A program made the translations under genes and the position numbers. Shown piece after piece: positions 37,820-46,425 of a stretch of 51,009 bases of DNA; the stretch's first letter is position 1; every line of letters starts with the position of its first letter. The notes under the pieces were generated by a model. It made no database searches. It worked only from the letters and a program-made list of their open reading frames with translations, and had not been told where the DNA came from. Origin of the DNA: Hydrotalea flava (GTDB lineage: Bacteria; Bacteroidota; Bacteroidia; Chitinophagales; Chitinophagaceae); contig NZ_LUHG01000078.1 of NCBI RefSeq assembly GCF_001623405.1, forward strand, positions 1-51,009. Reading direction: 5' to 3'.

Positions 37820-38329
37820 CTATTGTTGTTGTGAGGGTATAATAGTATTGTGCTGCACTTGTTGCAGTTGTTCATCTTTCCGCACTTTATTCCAATATTT
37901 TTTGGCAACAATCAACATGCCAAAACTTTCTCCTTCTTCTTTACCCAAATGTTTGTGGTGCATTTTATGTGCCCAACGTATGGCCTTAATGTATTTGTTG
38001 TTGCTACGTGTAAACCATTTAAACCGCTGGTGTATAATTACTTCGTGCACCAGAAAATAAGCCATCCCATATAAAGCAATGCCAAAGCCAATGGCAGCGG
38101 TAAAATAATTGTAATGCTGTAAACCCAGCATAATACACAACCAACTGGGTACTGCAAATATGAGGAAGAAGGCATCATTCTTTTCAAAAAAACCATTCCC
38201 TTTTTGGTGGTGGTCTTCATGCAGGTACCATAAAAAACCATGCATAACATATTTATGGGTTAACCAGGTAATGCCTTCCATCACACAGAAAGTAGCAATA
38301 GTAACAAATATATATATAACTAACATCAT
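37820..38329 (-). CDS. crtZ: Beta-carotene hydroxylase
   Basis: CrtZ adds a 3-hydroxyl to beta-rings. The 169-residue membrane protein keeps the histidine clusters of the di-iron fatty acid hydroxylase family: THKYVMHG (His25, His30), HEDHH (His37-41), HEVIIHQ, and HKMHHKH. Helices flank them. It overlaps the CruF-type gene by 4 bases (ATGA-type), indicating coupled translation. Confidence 0.93.
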   Translation of the reverse strand: MMLVIYIFVTIATFCVMEGITWLTHKYVMHGFLWYLHEDHHQKGNGFFEKNDAFFLIFAVPSWLCIMLGLQHYNYFTAAIGFGIALYGMAYFLVHEVIIHQRFKWFTRSNNKYIKAIRWAHKMHHKHLGKEEGESFGMLIVAKKYWNKVRKDEQLQQVQHNTIIPSQQQ

Positions 38330-39012
38330 AAGTAAATGCTTAAAACCAAAAAAAACAAAACCTGAATAATAAACAAATGTACAGCGAAATGGTTCTTCTT
38401 ATAAAAATCCATGTATTGAAAAACGGTTAATAAACCGGCACTGACAAAAAACCAGCAGAGATAATTATACAAGGGTACCTTTACTGTATCCCAATGCCAA
38501 AAACCTAATTTAATGGCTGTAGGCTCCATGATTAAATCGAAGCAGGTGGCTAAAATGGCCCCATCAATAATCATTACAATGCGTACTGATTTGCGCTCAA
38601 AAAATCCAGGCAAATACACAAAAGGCCTGAACAGGCGTTCTACCAACAATCGCATGATAACACCACTGCAAAACACTACTACAAACCAATATACCCCAAT
38701 TAGCAAAGGCACACCGGCTAATTGAATGCCCATTACTTTGCCATACGCATAATCACCAAATAACCAGCCGGTATGTACACCAATCATTTCTGTCACCATT
38801 CCAATTGCAAAGCACAGGGTAGCGTACATCCAAAAAGCCTTATTGCGTTTGCGCTGATTGGCGATTAACAAAAACAACATCAACAACAAATTGAGTGGGG
38901 TGAATGCCACAAACCAATGTTTGTAACCGGTAAACAATATACCCACCACCCCGCTTATATGCACCAATAGTGCAATAAAAACAGAAGTGTTTTCGATTTG
39001 TTTATTTGTCAT
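38326..39012 (-). CDS. cruF: CruF-type carotenoid 1',2'-hydratase
   Basis: This 228-residue protein has about seven helices and the DUF422/CruF pattern EMIGVHTGWLFGDYAYG, GVPLLIGVYWFV, and DLIMEPTAIKLGFWHW. CruF hydrates the psi end of monocyclic carotenes, giving a 1'-hydroxyl. It overlaps crtD by 11 bases and crtZ by 4. The set points to a monocyclic, hydroxylated carotenoid. Confidence 0.88.
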   Translation of the reverse strand: MTNKQIENTSVFIALLVHISGVVGILFTGYKHWFVAFTPLNLLLMLFLLIANQRKRNKAFWMYATLCFAIGMVTEMIGVHTGWLFGDYAYGKVMGIQLAGVPLLIGVYWFVVVFCSGVIMRLLVERLFRPFVYLPGFFERKSVRIVMIIDGAILATCFDLIMEPTAIKLGFWHWDTVKVPLYNYLCWFFVSAGLLTVFQYMDFYKKNHFAVHLFIIQVLFFLVLSIYL

Positions 39013-40510
39013 CCCGGGTGCTGATTTTTTTTAAATAAGGAATGGCTAATCCACTCATAATTTTAGCACTTTGCAAACATAAGGGTATACCTCCACCCGG
39101 GTGTACACTGCCCCCCACAAAGTATAATCCTTTGATGGTTTTACTGAAATTGGGATGCCGTAAAAAAGCAGACCATATACTGTTGCTGCTGGTACCATAC
39201 AAGGCGCCTTTATAGGAACCGGTTTTGGTTTCAATTTGCACCGGGTCAAGTATGGCTTCGGCTTCTATTAATGAGGCAATATCAGTTTGCAACATTCGGC
39301 TTAACTTGTTTAAAATAGCGGCTTTTGCCTGCTGCTGCAGGGCTACCATGTCGGTACCCGTTGCTGCCGGTACATTCACCATTACAAACCAGTTTTCCTT
39401 ACCGGCAGGTGCCTGAATGCCTGGCTCACACTTAGCAGTAATGTTGATGTACACGGTAGGATCGGTATACAATTTTTTTTCCTGAAAAATGGCTGAAAAT
39501 TCTGCTGCATAATCATGGCTGAAAAAAATATTATGCAAATCCAGCTCAGGAAAGGTTTTGGCTATCCCCCAATAAAATATCAGCGCACTGCTGCTGCGCT
39601 CCTGCCGGTTTATTTTGGCGGCTGTTTTTTCATCTTTTAATAAATAGCGATAGGTGAAATAAGTATCAACATTGCTCACTACCAGATTAGCCATATACGG
39701 TACCCCCTTGCTGTAAATACCTTTTATCCGTCCATTTTTGTGGATAATGCTTTCTACAGGGGCATTAAAATAAAACTGCACACCTTTCTTCAAAGCAAGG
39801 CGATGCAATGCATGGGTAATGGCAATCATCCCTCCTTCCGGATAAAAAGTGCCTTCATTCATTTCTAAATGTGGTATTACACTTAGCATACCCGGTGCCC
39901 GGTATGGGTTACTGCCATTATAGGTAGCATATCGGTTAAATAACTGTACCGTTTTCTCCTGCCGGAAATATTGTTTGTTCAGTTGGTGTAAACTTTTAAA
40001 AAGATGTTTGAAACGAATGGCTGCTAAAGCAGTAATGATTTTTTTTTGAAAAAAAACAGCCGGTTGATGTAACGAATAATTTAAAAATACCGTACCCACC
40101 TTGTTGTACAAGTTGGAAGCATCCTTTAAATAATGTACAATATTGGCTGAAGGCTCACCAAGCATTTGCTCTGCTTCTACGGCAAACCGGCTGATATTGG
40201 TATAAGCCACTACTTTAGTGCCATCTTCATAAAAATAACGACAGGCCACCGGCATACTACGGTATTGAAAATAGTCACGGATGGGTTCACCGGCCAATTC
40301 GAATAAAGCTTCAATATTGGCAGGTTGGGTAAACAAACTGGGGCCTGCATCAAAATGATAGCCATTCAGTTCAAAATAACTCAGCTTGCCACCGGGATAA
40401 CTGTTTTGTTCAAATACCTGTACCGGATAACCGGCCACAGCCAATCGAATGGCAGCCGCTAAACCTGCTACTCCGGCACCGATAATAATTACGGAAGACT
40501 GTTGCTGCAT
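39002..40510 (-). CDS. crtD: CrtD-type hydroxycarotenoid 3,4-desaturase
   Basis: This 502-residue FAD protein of the CrtI superfamily starts SVIIIGAGVAGLAAAIRLA and contains LFNRYATYNGSNPYRAPG, a segment typical of CrtD rather than phytoene desaturase. The C-terminal FVGGSVHPGGGIPL is the FAD-binding signature. It should desaturate at C3',4' after CruF hydration. It is the second CrtI homologue here; the copy next to crtB is the better phytoene desaturase candidate. Confidence 0.82.
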   Translation of the reverse strand: MQQQSSVIIIGAGVAGLAAAIRLAVAGYPVQVFEQNSYPGGKLSYFELNGYHFDAGPSLFTQPANIEALFELAGEPIRDYFQYRSMPVACRYFYEDGTKVVAYTNISRFAVEAEQMLGEPSANIVHYLKDASNLYNKVGTVFLNYSLHQPAVFFQKKIITALAAIRFKHLFKSLHQLNKQYFRQEKTVQLFNRYATYNGSNPYRAPGMLSVIPHLEMNEGTFYPEGGMIAITHALHRLALKKGVQFYFNAPVESIIHKNGRIKGIYSKGVPYMANLVVSNVDTYFTYRYLLKDEKTAAKINRQERSSSALIFYWGIAKTFPELDLHNIFFSHDYAAEFSAIFQEKKLYTDPTVYINITAKCEPGIQAPAGKENWFVMVNVPAATGTDMVALQQQAKAAILNKLSRMLQTDIASLIEAEAILDPVQIETKTGSYKGALYGTSSNSIWSAFLRHPNFSKTIKGLYFVGGSVHPGGGIPLCLQSAKIMSGLAIPYLKKISTRDDK

Positions 40511-40519
40511 GTAACAAAT

Positions 40520-41050
40520 TTAAAAGGAAAATGCCGGTTGCATTTGCCACCACGCATACACTTTGGGAAAAGCAATCTTAAACCAGGTGGTATACAGCTG
40601 AGCATTGGTGGTTAACGCATGCTGAATGGCACCCATAGCAGCATAACGAAAATGGTGCACTTCGGTATTGCAGGGTTCTATTGCTGCATCATAATAACCC
40701 ACCAGTACATGATCAAATTCATGTTCGGTTAATCCATTTTCAAAAGGAGCACGATATACAAAATCAAATATTTTATGTAAAGGCGTGGTAAATCCCATCT
40801 CTTCATGCAACCTTCTTTCTGCTGCATCAATAATGCTTTCACCGGGTCGGGGATGGCTGCAACAGGTATTGGTCCACAAACCCGCACTATGGTATTTCTG
40901 CAATGCTCTTTGCTGCAATAATAATTCTCCTTTTGTATTAAAAATAAATACACTGAACGCACGGTGCAGCAAACCTTTTTGGTGGGCTTCCATTTTTTCC
41001 ATCATCCCAATGGCTTCATCTTTTGTATTGACCAATATTACAGATTCCAT
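40520..41050 (-). CDS. idi: Isopentenyl-diphosphate delta-isomerase (type 1)
   Basis: Idi interconverts IPP and DMAPP, feeding carotenoid synthesis. The 176-residue Nudix-fold protein has HRAFSVFIFN, LLLQQRALQKYHSAGLWTNT, CCSHPRPGE (active-site Cys) and a Nudix-like RRLHEEMGF. It lies 9 bases before crtD, on the same strand. The intergenic space on its 5' side carries two copies of TTGTATACA. Confidence 0.93.
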   Translation of the reverse strand: MESVILVNTKDEAIGMMEKMEAHQKGLLHRAFSVFIFNTKGELLLQQRALQKYHSAGLWTNTCCSHPRPGESIIDAAERRLHEEMGFTTPLHKIFDFVYRAPFENGLTEHEFDHVLVGYYDAAIEPCNTEVHHFRYAAMGAIQHALTTNAQLYTTWFKIAFPKVYAWWQMQPAFSF

Positions 41051-41088
41051 AGGAGCACTATTACATTTTTAGCATGAATGATATCGAT

Positions 41089-41119
41089 TTGTATACAAAA
41101 ACATCGCAAATTGTATACA
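41089..41119 (-). promoter_or_regulatory. Pair of TTGTATACA direct repeats upstream of idi
   Basis: TTGTATACA occurs at 41089-41097 and again at 41111-41119, starts 22 bases apart, which is two 11-base turns. Each holds the palindrome TGTATACA. They lie 39-69 bases before the idi start codon, in the 82-base space after crtB. CarH-type regulators are known to bind tandem 11-base repeats, so this could be an operator; that is inference. Confidence 0.45.
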
Positions 41120-41132
41120 GTTATATCGAATA

Positions 41133-41975
41133 TTATAACAGGTTCAACTGACCGCGTATTCCGGCCTTTGCTAAAATAACCATTTTGCCATAATCGGGTA
41201 TGCGAATGCGTTCCTGCATAATTCTATGTGGTGCAGTTTGCTTAATTTTTTTGAACAGGGAGAGGTAATATTTGTATGCTACATATACCCCAAAACGGGC
41301 TTTCATGGGCAGTTGCAGAATACCCTGATAGGCCTCATCAAAATCATCCTGAATATCAGTCTCTATAGCTGCTTTCTGTGTTGCACTAAAATTGCGAAAA
41401 TCACAGCCCGGAAAATAAATCCGGTCTAACCCTTCATAATCGGCCTTTACATCGCGCAGAAAATTTACCTTTTGAAAAGCAGCCCCTAATTTCCTGGCTG
41501 CCGGTTTCAATTGCGCATACAATGTTTTGTTTCCATCACAAAATACATGCAAACACATTAAACCCACTACTTCGGCACTTCCATAAATGTATTTTTCATA
41601 ACCGGCACGGTCGTAACATTGCCGGGTTAAATCCATTTCCATGCTGTGTAAAAAAGCATCAATTAAATCACGTTCAATATGGTATTGATGAACGGTTAAC
41701 TGAAAACTGTGTAATATCGGGTTCAGACTGATCCCTCTTTCCAATGCATCATAGGTTTGCAGTTTAAATTCTGCCAGCAGGGTTGCTTTATCAAAGTCAT
41801 GAAAAGTATCTACAATTTCATCGGCAAATCTTACAAATCCATATATATTATGAATGGGTGCCCGTAAATCTTTGTGCAGCAGGTTAATGGCACTGGAGAA
41901 AGAAGTGCTGTACTGCTGTGTAGTAATGCGGCTGCATTCCTGACTTACCGAGTGAAACAGTTGCATCATAAACAA
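41133..41975 (-). CDS. crtB: Phytoene synthase
   Basis: CrtB condenses two geranylgeranyl diphosphates to phytoene. The 280-residue protein has SFSSAINLL near the N-terminus, the first Asp-rich motif DEIVDTF (Asp52-Asp56), and the second in NFLRDVKADYEGLDRIYFP. Both are intact. A slightly later ATG (three residues in) would also fit. It lies 45 bases after crtI. A GGPP synthase gene is not in the window. Confidence 0.94.
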   Translation of the reverse strand: MFMMQLFHSVSQECSRITTQQYSTSFSSAINLLHKDLRAPIHNIYGFVRFADEIVDTFHDFDKATLLAEFKLQTYDALERGISLNPILHSFQLTVHQYHIERDLIDAFLHSMEMDLTRQCYDRAGYEKYIYGSAEVVGLMCLHVFCDGNKTLYAQLKPAARKLGAAFQKVNFLRDVKADYEGLDRIYFPGCDFRNFSATQKAAIETDIQDDFDEAYQGILQLPMKARFGVYVAYKYYLSLFKKIKQTAPHRIMQERIRIPDYGKMVILAKAGIRGQLNLL

Positions 41976-42020
41976 ACATTTTTTGTAATATAATAATTTC
42001 AGGTTTTATCACAACAACAT

Positions 42021-43496
42021 TTAACCAAATTTTTTTACCACTTCTTTTGCCACCACTTCGCCACTGATTAAACTGGGTGGCACACCGGGTCCGGGCACGG
42101 TTAATTGTCCGGTGAAAAATAAATTCGCTACTTTTTTGCTATGGCACGATGGTTTTAAAACAGCTGTTTGTAACAAAGTGTTCGCTAAACCATAGGCATT
42201 TCCTTTAAAAGCATGGTATTGTTCAACAAAATCCGATTGTGCAAATGTTTCTTTAAACAAAATGGCATCTTTTAAAGACTGGCAATAGTGTTTTTCCATT
42301 CGTTCTATTACCTTATTAAAATACATTTCCCGCAGGGCTAAAGTATCGCCTTCTAAACCCGTAGCAACAGGTATGAGTATAAATAAATTTTCATATCCTT
42401 CCGGCGCAACAGTACTATCGGTAACAGAAGGAGCACAAACATAAAACAGCGGATCTTCCGGCCATTTTTTGATGGTGTATATTTCACGTCCATGCACTTT
42501 AAACGAGGTGTCGAAAAACAAAGTGTGGTGCGTTATCCCTTTAATTTTTTTATTGAGGCCAACATAATACAATAGGGCACTCGGCGCCATGATGCGTTTC
42601 TCCCAATATTCGGGAGTATAGGTTCTATAGGGCTTGGGTAATAATTGGGTTTCTACATGATGATAGTCAGCACCTGCTATCACCACATCGGCTTCATAAA
42701 TTCCGGCATCTGTAATAATGCGGCGTGCATTGCCGTTTTCAATGACTATCTCTTTTACTTCAGCGTTAAAATGAAACTGCACACCCAATGATTCGGCCAA
42801 CTGATACATGGCCTGCACAATGCGAAACATACCGCCCTGCTGCGGATACCAAGTGCCACCTATTATATCGGCATAATTCATTAAACTGTACAAGGCCGGA
42901 GTATTTTCAGGAAGTGCTCCCAGAAACAATACCGGAAATTCCATCAGTTCCCGTATTTTGGAATGTTTAAAATAACGGCCAACATGTTGTTTCATATTGG
43001 TAAAAACATCTAATTTAAACAGCCCTGTTATCAAATCTTTATCTAAAAACTCACCCACCGAGCGCCCCGGTTTGTGTACTAATTTTTGAATGCCCACTTT
43101 GTATTTATAAGCAGCTTCTTCTAAAAAAACCTCCAAATGTGCCGCACTGCCGAGCTCTAAACTTTCAAGCAATGCCTGAAAAGCCGGATAGCTGGCAGGA
43201 ATATCCATCGGGCCATCTTTCCAAACTACCCTGTACGAGGGGTCTAATCGTTCTAAGTGATAGTAATCGCTTACCTTTTTACCAAACTGAGCAAAATATC
43301 GCTCAAACACATCGGGCATCCAATACCAACTGGGGCCCATATCAAACACAAAACCTTCGCAGTGCATTTGTCGCGCCCTGCCACCCGGACCACTGTGCTT
43401 TTCCAATAAGGTTACTTCCCATCCTGCACGCGCCATAAAACTGGCGGCCGACATGCCTGCAAAGCCGGCTCCTATAACAATTGCTTTTTTCTTCAT
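42021..43496 (-). CDS. crtI: Phytoene desaturase
   Basis: CrtI converts phytoene to lycopene. The 491-residue FAD protein starts KAIVIGAGFAGMSAASFMA, then GPGGRARQMHCEGFVFDMGPSWYWMPD, and ends with NLFFTGQLTVPGPGVPPSLISG, the CrtI C-terminal signature. It is 25 bases after the ECF sigma gene and precedes crtB, the usual crtI-crtB order. Confidence 0.93.
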   Translation of the reverse strand: MKKKAIVIGAGFAGMSAASFMARAGWEVTLLEKHSGPGGRARQMHCEGFVFDMGPSWYWMPDVFERYFAQFGKKVSDYYHLERLDPSYRVVWKDGPMDIPASYPAFQALLESLELGSAAHLEVFLEEAAYKYKVGIQKLVHKPGRSVGEFLDKDLITGLFKLDVFTNMKQHVGRYFKHSKIRELMEFPVLFLGALPENTPALYSLMNYADIIGGTWYPQQGGMFRIVQAMYQLAESLGVQFHFNAEVKEIVIENGNARRIITDAGIYEADVVIAGADYHHVETQLLPKPYRTYTPEYWEKRIMAPSALLYYVGLNKKIKGITHHTLFFDTSFKVHGREIYTIKKWPEDPLFYVCAPSVTDSTVAPEGYENLFILIPVATGLEGDTLALREMYFNKVIERMEKHYCQSLKDAILFKETFAQSDFVEQYHAFKGNAYGLANTLLQTAVLKPSCHSKKVANLFFTGQLTVPGPGVPPSLISGEVVAKEVVKKFG

Positions 43497-43521
43497 GAGA
43501 GGATACTAAGATAACATCGAA

Positions 43522-44022
43522 TTAATGCCTTTCAATTTGCTCTTTCAATAATTTTCGGGCAAAATGTATTCTGCTTTTAATGGTACCCAGCGGTTCATGC
43601 AATATATCAGCTATTTCGTGGTATTTAAATCCATCATAATACAACATAAAGGGATTGCGAAAGATTTCGGGCAAGTGATGAATAGCGACCTGTACTTCTT
43701 TCATATTGATTTTGGAAAGTGCATCATTGCTCACTGCACCCTGATTGATGTTCAATAAAAATTCATTGGGTGTGCTGTCGAATATGGTTTGCTGCTTGGC
43801 TTTTCTCCGGTAATTATTGATGAAAATATTGCGCATAATGGTATACAACCAGGCTTTGATATTGGTACCCACATGGTACTTATCCTGATTGGCCAGAGCG
43901 CGATACAGGGTTTCCTGAAACAGATCTTTGGCCTGCTCATTGTCTTTGGTTAACGTAATGGCAAAGGGTTTTAAAAACTCTGCATTGTTCACCAGCATTT
44001 GGTTGAATTCTACTATTGACAT
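43522..44022 (-). CDS. ECF sigma factor of the carotenoid cluster
   Basis: This 166-residue sigma-70 family protein has region 2 (FAITLTKDNEQAKDLFQETLYRAL written across residues about 20-45, then IKAWLYTIMRNIFIN) and region 4 (LPEIFRNPFMLYYDGFKYHEIADIL). It lies between the CarH-like regulator and crtI on the same strand and probably drives crt transcription. No anti-sigma gene is adjacent. A near-consensus -7 (TAACTTTA, 44057-44050) and -33 TTTG (44082-44079), 21 bases apart, lie upstream, overlapped and flanked by inverted repeats. Confidence 0.9.
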   Translation of the reverse strand: MSIVEFNQMLVNNAEFLKPFAITLTKDNEQAKDLFQETLYRALANQDKYHVGTNIKAWLYTIMRNIFINNYRRKAKQQTIFDSTPNEFLLNINQGAVSNDALSKINMKEVQVAIHHLPEIFRNPFMLYYDGFKYHEIADILHEPLGTIKSRIHFARKLLKEQIERH

Positions 44023-44029
44023 AACCTGA

Positions 44030-44062
44030 TTGTTTAAATTATGATATTGTAAAGTTAAACAA
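44030..44062. promoter_or_regulatory. Inverted repeat at the ECF sigma promoter, candidate regulator operator
   Basis: Perfect 8-base arms TTGTTTAA (44030-44037) and TTAAACAA (44055-44062) are separated by 17 bases and lie 8-40 bases before the sigma start codon. They overlap the candidate -7 element. A near-identical repeat with the same 17-base spacing lies upstream of the CarH-like gene. Confidence 0.55.
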
Positions 44063-44084
44063 ATATTTTTCGTACTGCCAAATC

Positions 44085-44120
44085 TTTTGTTTAATATTTT
44101 TTATAAAAGATAAAACAAAA
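44085..44120. repeat. Second inverted repeat upstream of the ECF sigma gene
   Basis: Arms TTTTGTTT (44085-44092) and AAACAAAA (44113-44120) are perfect and separated by 20 bases. They sit just upstream of the candidate -33 TTTG. The arm sequence resembles that of the neighbouring TTGTTTAA repeat. AT-rich composition raises the chance of coincidence. Confidence 0.35.
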
Positions 44121-44462
44121 CTGTGTACCATTCCAGTAGTTTTTTAAGTGTAACAGAATGAGCGGGTTATACATTGTGTTCACCCGTTTTAAACACGGCT
44201 GCACCATTTGAAGGTTTTGTTAAATCAACATGATGCCGGTTTTTGGATGGCCGGCTACCCTGCAAGCACAGTACACTCAATGTTTTCGATTATAGATACG
44301 TGCTGCATATCTGTCTGGATGAGTATGCGCTTCAATAAGAGCCAATGAACCCATACCGTTTGCCAGTGCAGCAGCATTATAATAGATGCATTGTTTTGGC
44401 TGTTGCAGGCAATAAAAAAGCCACTACGATGGTAATGGCCTTCAGTGCTATAGAAAACAGGA
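44121..44462. other. Non-coding space between the CarH-like gene and the ECF sigma gene
   Basis: About 340 bases hold no convincing gene. A 77-codon minus-strand frame (44255-44488) overlaps the regulator's end, has no recognisable motif and is treated as chance. No terminator with a T-tract is evident, so the regulator's transcript could read on into the sigma gene. Confidence 0.5.
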
Positions 44463-45353
44463 TTACTCGGTTTTTCCAATGGTAGCAATGTATTCCATTA
44501 CTTCCGTTAACGATTTTTTAAAACATATATTGTCAGGTACTTTCTTCTTATACTGCTGCACCAATTGACCGGATATTACTACCGGTATTTTGGGCATTGC
44601 CACATGCATTTGATACAGCATTTTCTCCAGATTAAAATGATGGGTAACCGAAGTTAAATGTGTGTACATAATATCAGGCTGCTTTGCCTCTGCAACATAA
44701 GCCACGTCTTTCATAGGCACATTAGCACCTAAATAATAAATTTTAACACCCCTACTTTTCATTAAATAATACATAAACAACAGTCCCAACTCATGGTGCT
44801 CGCCTTCCGGCAAAAACAATAAGGCTGTTTTATTGAGTGGTAGGTGGCTATGGGTGCTTTCAATACCCACAATTAATTTTTGGCGAATAATATTAGTAAC
44901 CAAATGCTCCTGAGCAGGATTAATATGATTGGTTAACCAAAGAATACCAATCCGTTCCAAAAAGGGAAAAATAATCTGGGTAATGGATTTTTCAATACCC
45001 TTGGTCATGATGTAATTGTCTAATACCACCTCAAATTCTTCTAAATTCAGATAAATCATGTGACCAATGAGTTCATTCACTATCCGTTCCTGCTGTGCCT
45101 GAATATGTGCCAGCGACAATATTTTATCGTTGATTTCAGCGGGTTTCATACGGTCAATATGCGATATTTTAAAACCGTACTTATTTAACAAAGCAATGTT
45201 GAGCAAGGTGCGCAGTTCCTCATTGCTGTACAATCGTATATTGGTTTCAGTGCGCTGCGGCTTTAAAAAATTATAGCGCTGCTCCCAAATACGGATAGTA
45301 TGCGCTTTAATACCCGACAGGTTCTCTAAATCTTTTATAGTAAACGCATTCAT
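44463..45353 (-). CDS. carH: CarH/LitR-type MerR regulator with cobalamin-binding domain
   Basis: This 296-residue protein has a MerR-type winged helix (residues 1-70; IKAHTIRIWEQRYNFLKPQRT), a helical bundle (about 75-165) and a Rossmann-type B12 domain (about 170-290). The light-sensing signature W-x9-E-H is exact: Trp139, Glu149, His150. The cobalt-ligand motif E-x-H-x-x-G is present (Glu185, His187, Gly190). Such proteins bind adenosylcobalamin, repress crt genes in the dark and let go in light. The residue after Trp139 is Leu, where Thermus CarH has its light-state His132. It lies upstream of the sigma-crt run. Confidence 0.88.
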   Translation of the reverse strand: MNAFTIKDLENLSGIKAHTIRIWEQRYNFLKPQRTETNIRLYSNEELRTLLNIALLNKYGFKISHIDRMKPAEINDKILSLAHIQAQQERIVNELIGHMIYLNLEEFEVVLDNYIMTKGIEKSITQIIFPFLERIGILWLTNHINPAQEHLVTNIIRQKLIVGIESTHSHLPLNKTALLFLPEGEHHELGLLFMYYLMKSRGVKIYYLGANVPMKDVAYVAEAKQPDIMYTHLTSVTHHFNLEKMLYQMHVAMPKIPVVISGQLVQQYKKKVPDNICFKKSLTEVMEYIATIGKTE

Positions 45354-45380
45354 AGTATGTACAACAAGACCGAAAAAAAA

Positions 45381-45413
45381 TTGTTTACTTTTTTAAAGAT
45401 AAATATTAAACAG
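45381..45413. promoter_or_regulatory. Inverted repeat upstream of the CarH-like gene, candidate auto-operator
   Basis: TTGTTTAC (45381-45388) and TTAAACAG (45406-45413) form an imperfect inverted repeat whose core arms TGTTTA/TAAACA are perfect and 19 bases apart. This is the same arm sequence and spacing as at 44030-44062. It covers a candidate -7 element TATCTTTA (minus strand, 45401-45394), 28-60 bases before the start codon. Confidence 0.55.
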
Positions 45414-45434
45414 TATTCCGGCCGGGATTTTCTT

Positions 45435-46304
45435 TTACCGGGCTGAACGGGCAACCTGCAATAAATAGGCTCCATACCCGCTCTTAGCATATTGGGCTGC
45501 CAGGGCTACCAACTGCGCTTCTGTAATAAAGCCCATCCGAAAGGCTACTTCTTCTATACAGCCAATTTTTTTACTTTGTCTTTTTTCAATTACCCGAACA
45601 AACTCACAGGCATCGCTATACGAATCAAAAGTGCCGGTATCTAACCAGGCAGTACCTCTGTTCATAATGCCTACCTGTAATTTACCTTTTTCCAAATACA
45701 CCCGGTTTACATCGGTAATTTCATATTCACCACGGGGCGAAGGAGCAATGTTTTTGGCAATGTGCACTACTTCATTATCATAAAAATATAAGCCGGGGAC
45801 GGCGTAATTAGACTTGGGATGTTGTGGCTTTTCCTCTATTGATAAGGCCTTTTGCTGCGCATCAAAGGCCACTACACCATACCTTTCCGGATCCTGCACC
45901 TCATAAGCAAATACTGCGGCACCTTCAACATCATTGAACGATTGCAGCAGCTTGCTAAATCCCGATCCGTAAAAAATGTTATCGCCCAATACCAGTGCTA
46001 CTTTATCCTGCCCAATAAAATCGGCACCAATTACAAAAGCCTGTGCCAACCCGTTGGGCACTTCCTGCACGGCATACGAAAAAGTACAGCCAATTTCTTT
46101 ACCATCGCTGAGTAAACGCTGGAACTGCGAACTGTCTTCCGGCGTAGTAATAATTAAAATTTCGCGAATACCCGCCAGCATTAAAACAGAAAGCGGATAA
46201 TAAATCATGGGCTTATCATACACAGGCATCAGTTGTTTGCTAATGCCTTTGGTAATGGGGTACAAACGGGTACCGCTGCCGCCTGCCAAAACAATACCTT
46301 TCAT
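45435..46304 (-). CDS. rfbA: Glucose-1-phosphate thymidylyltransferase
   Basis: RfbA makes dTDP-glucose from glucose 1-phosphate and dTTP. The 289-residue protein starts [20 protein letters not shown], with [17 protein letters not shown] and [13 protein letters not shown], and has normal length. It is the last nucleotide-sugar gene of the run, 121 bases after rfbC, and is followed by the CarH-like gene. Confidence 0.95.
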   Translation of the reverse strand: MKGIVLAGGSGTRLYPITKGISKQLMPVYDKPMIYYPLSVLMLAGIREILIITTPEDSSQFQRLLSDGKEIGCTFSYAVQEVPNGLAQAFVIGADFIGQDKVALVLGDNIFYGSGFSKLLQSFNDVEGAAVFAYEVQDPERYGVVAFDAQQKALSIEEKPQHPKSNYAVPGLYFYDNEVVHIAKNIAPSPRGEYEITDVNRVYLEKGKLQVGIMNRGTAWLDTGTFDSYSDACEFVRVIEKRQSKKIGCIEEVAFRMGFITEAQLVALAAQYAKSGYGAYLLQVARSAR

Positions 46305-46425
46305 ATTGTAACAGTTTTATTGTAAAGAATGGTTCCGGTTTTAGAATATGGTTACTGCATTTCGGCTGCTGCCATCTGTTTAAACGACCGAAACAACAAT
46401 CCGGCGTTTGCAACTATTCCTTTGC

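Noticed and set aside
39002-40510. Second phytoene desaturase as the call
   Set aside because: The RYATYNGSNPYRAPG segment and its place next to cruF fit CrtD better; the copy beside crtB is the more likely CrtI.
44255-44488. 77-codon minus-strand frame after the CarH-like gene
   Set aside because: It overlaps the regulator's C-terminus in another frame, is rich in unlikely residues and lacks any motif.
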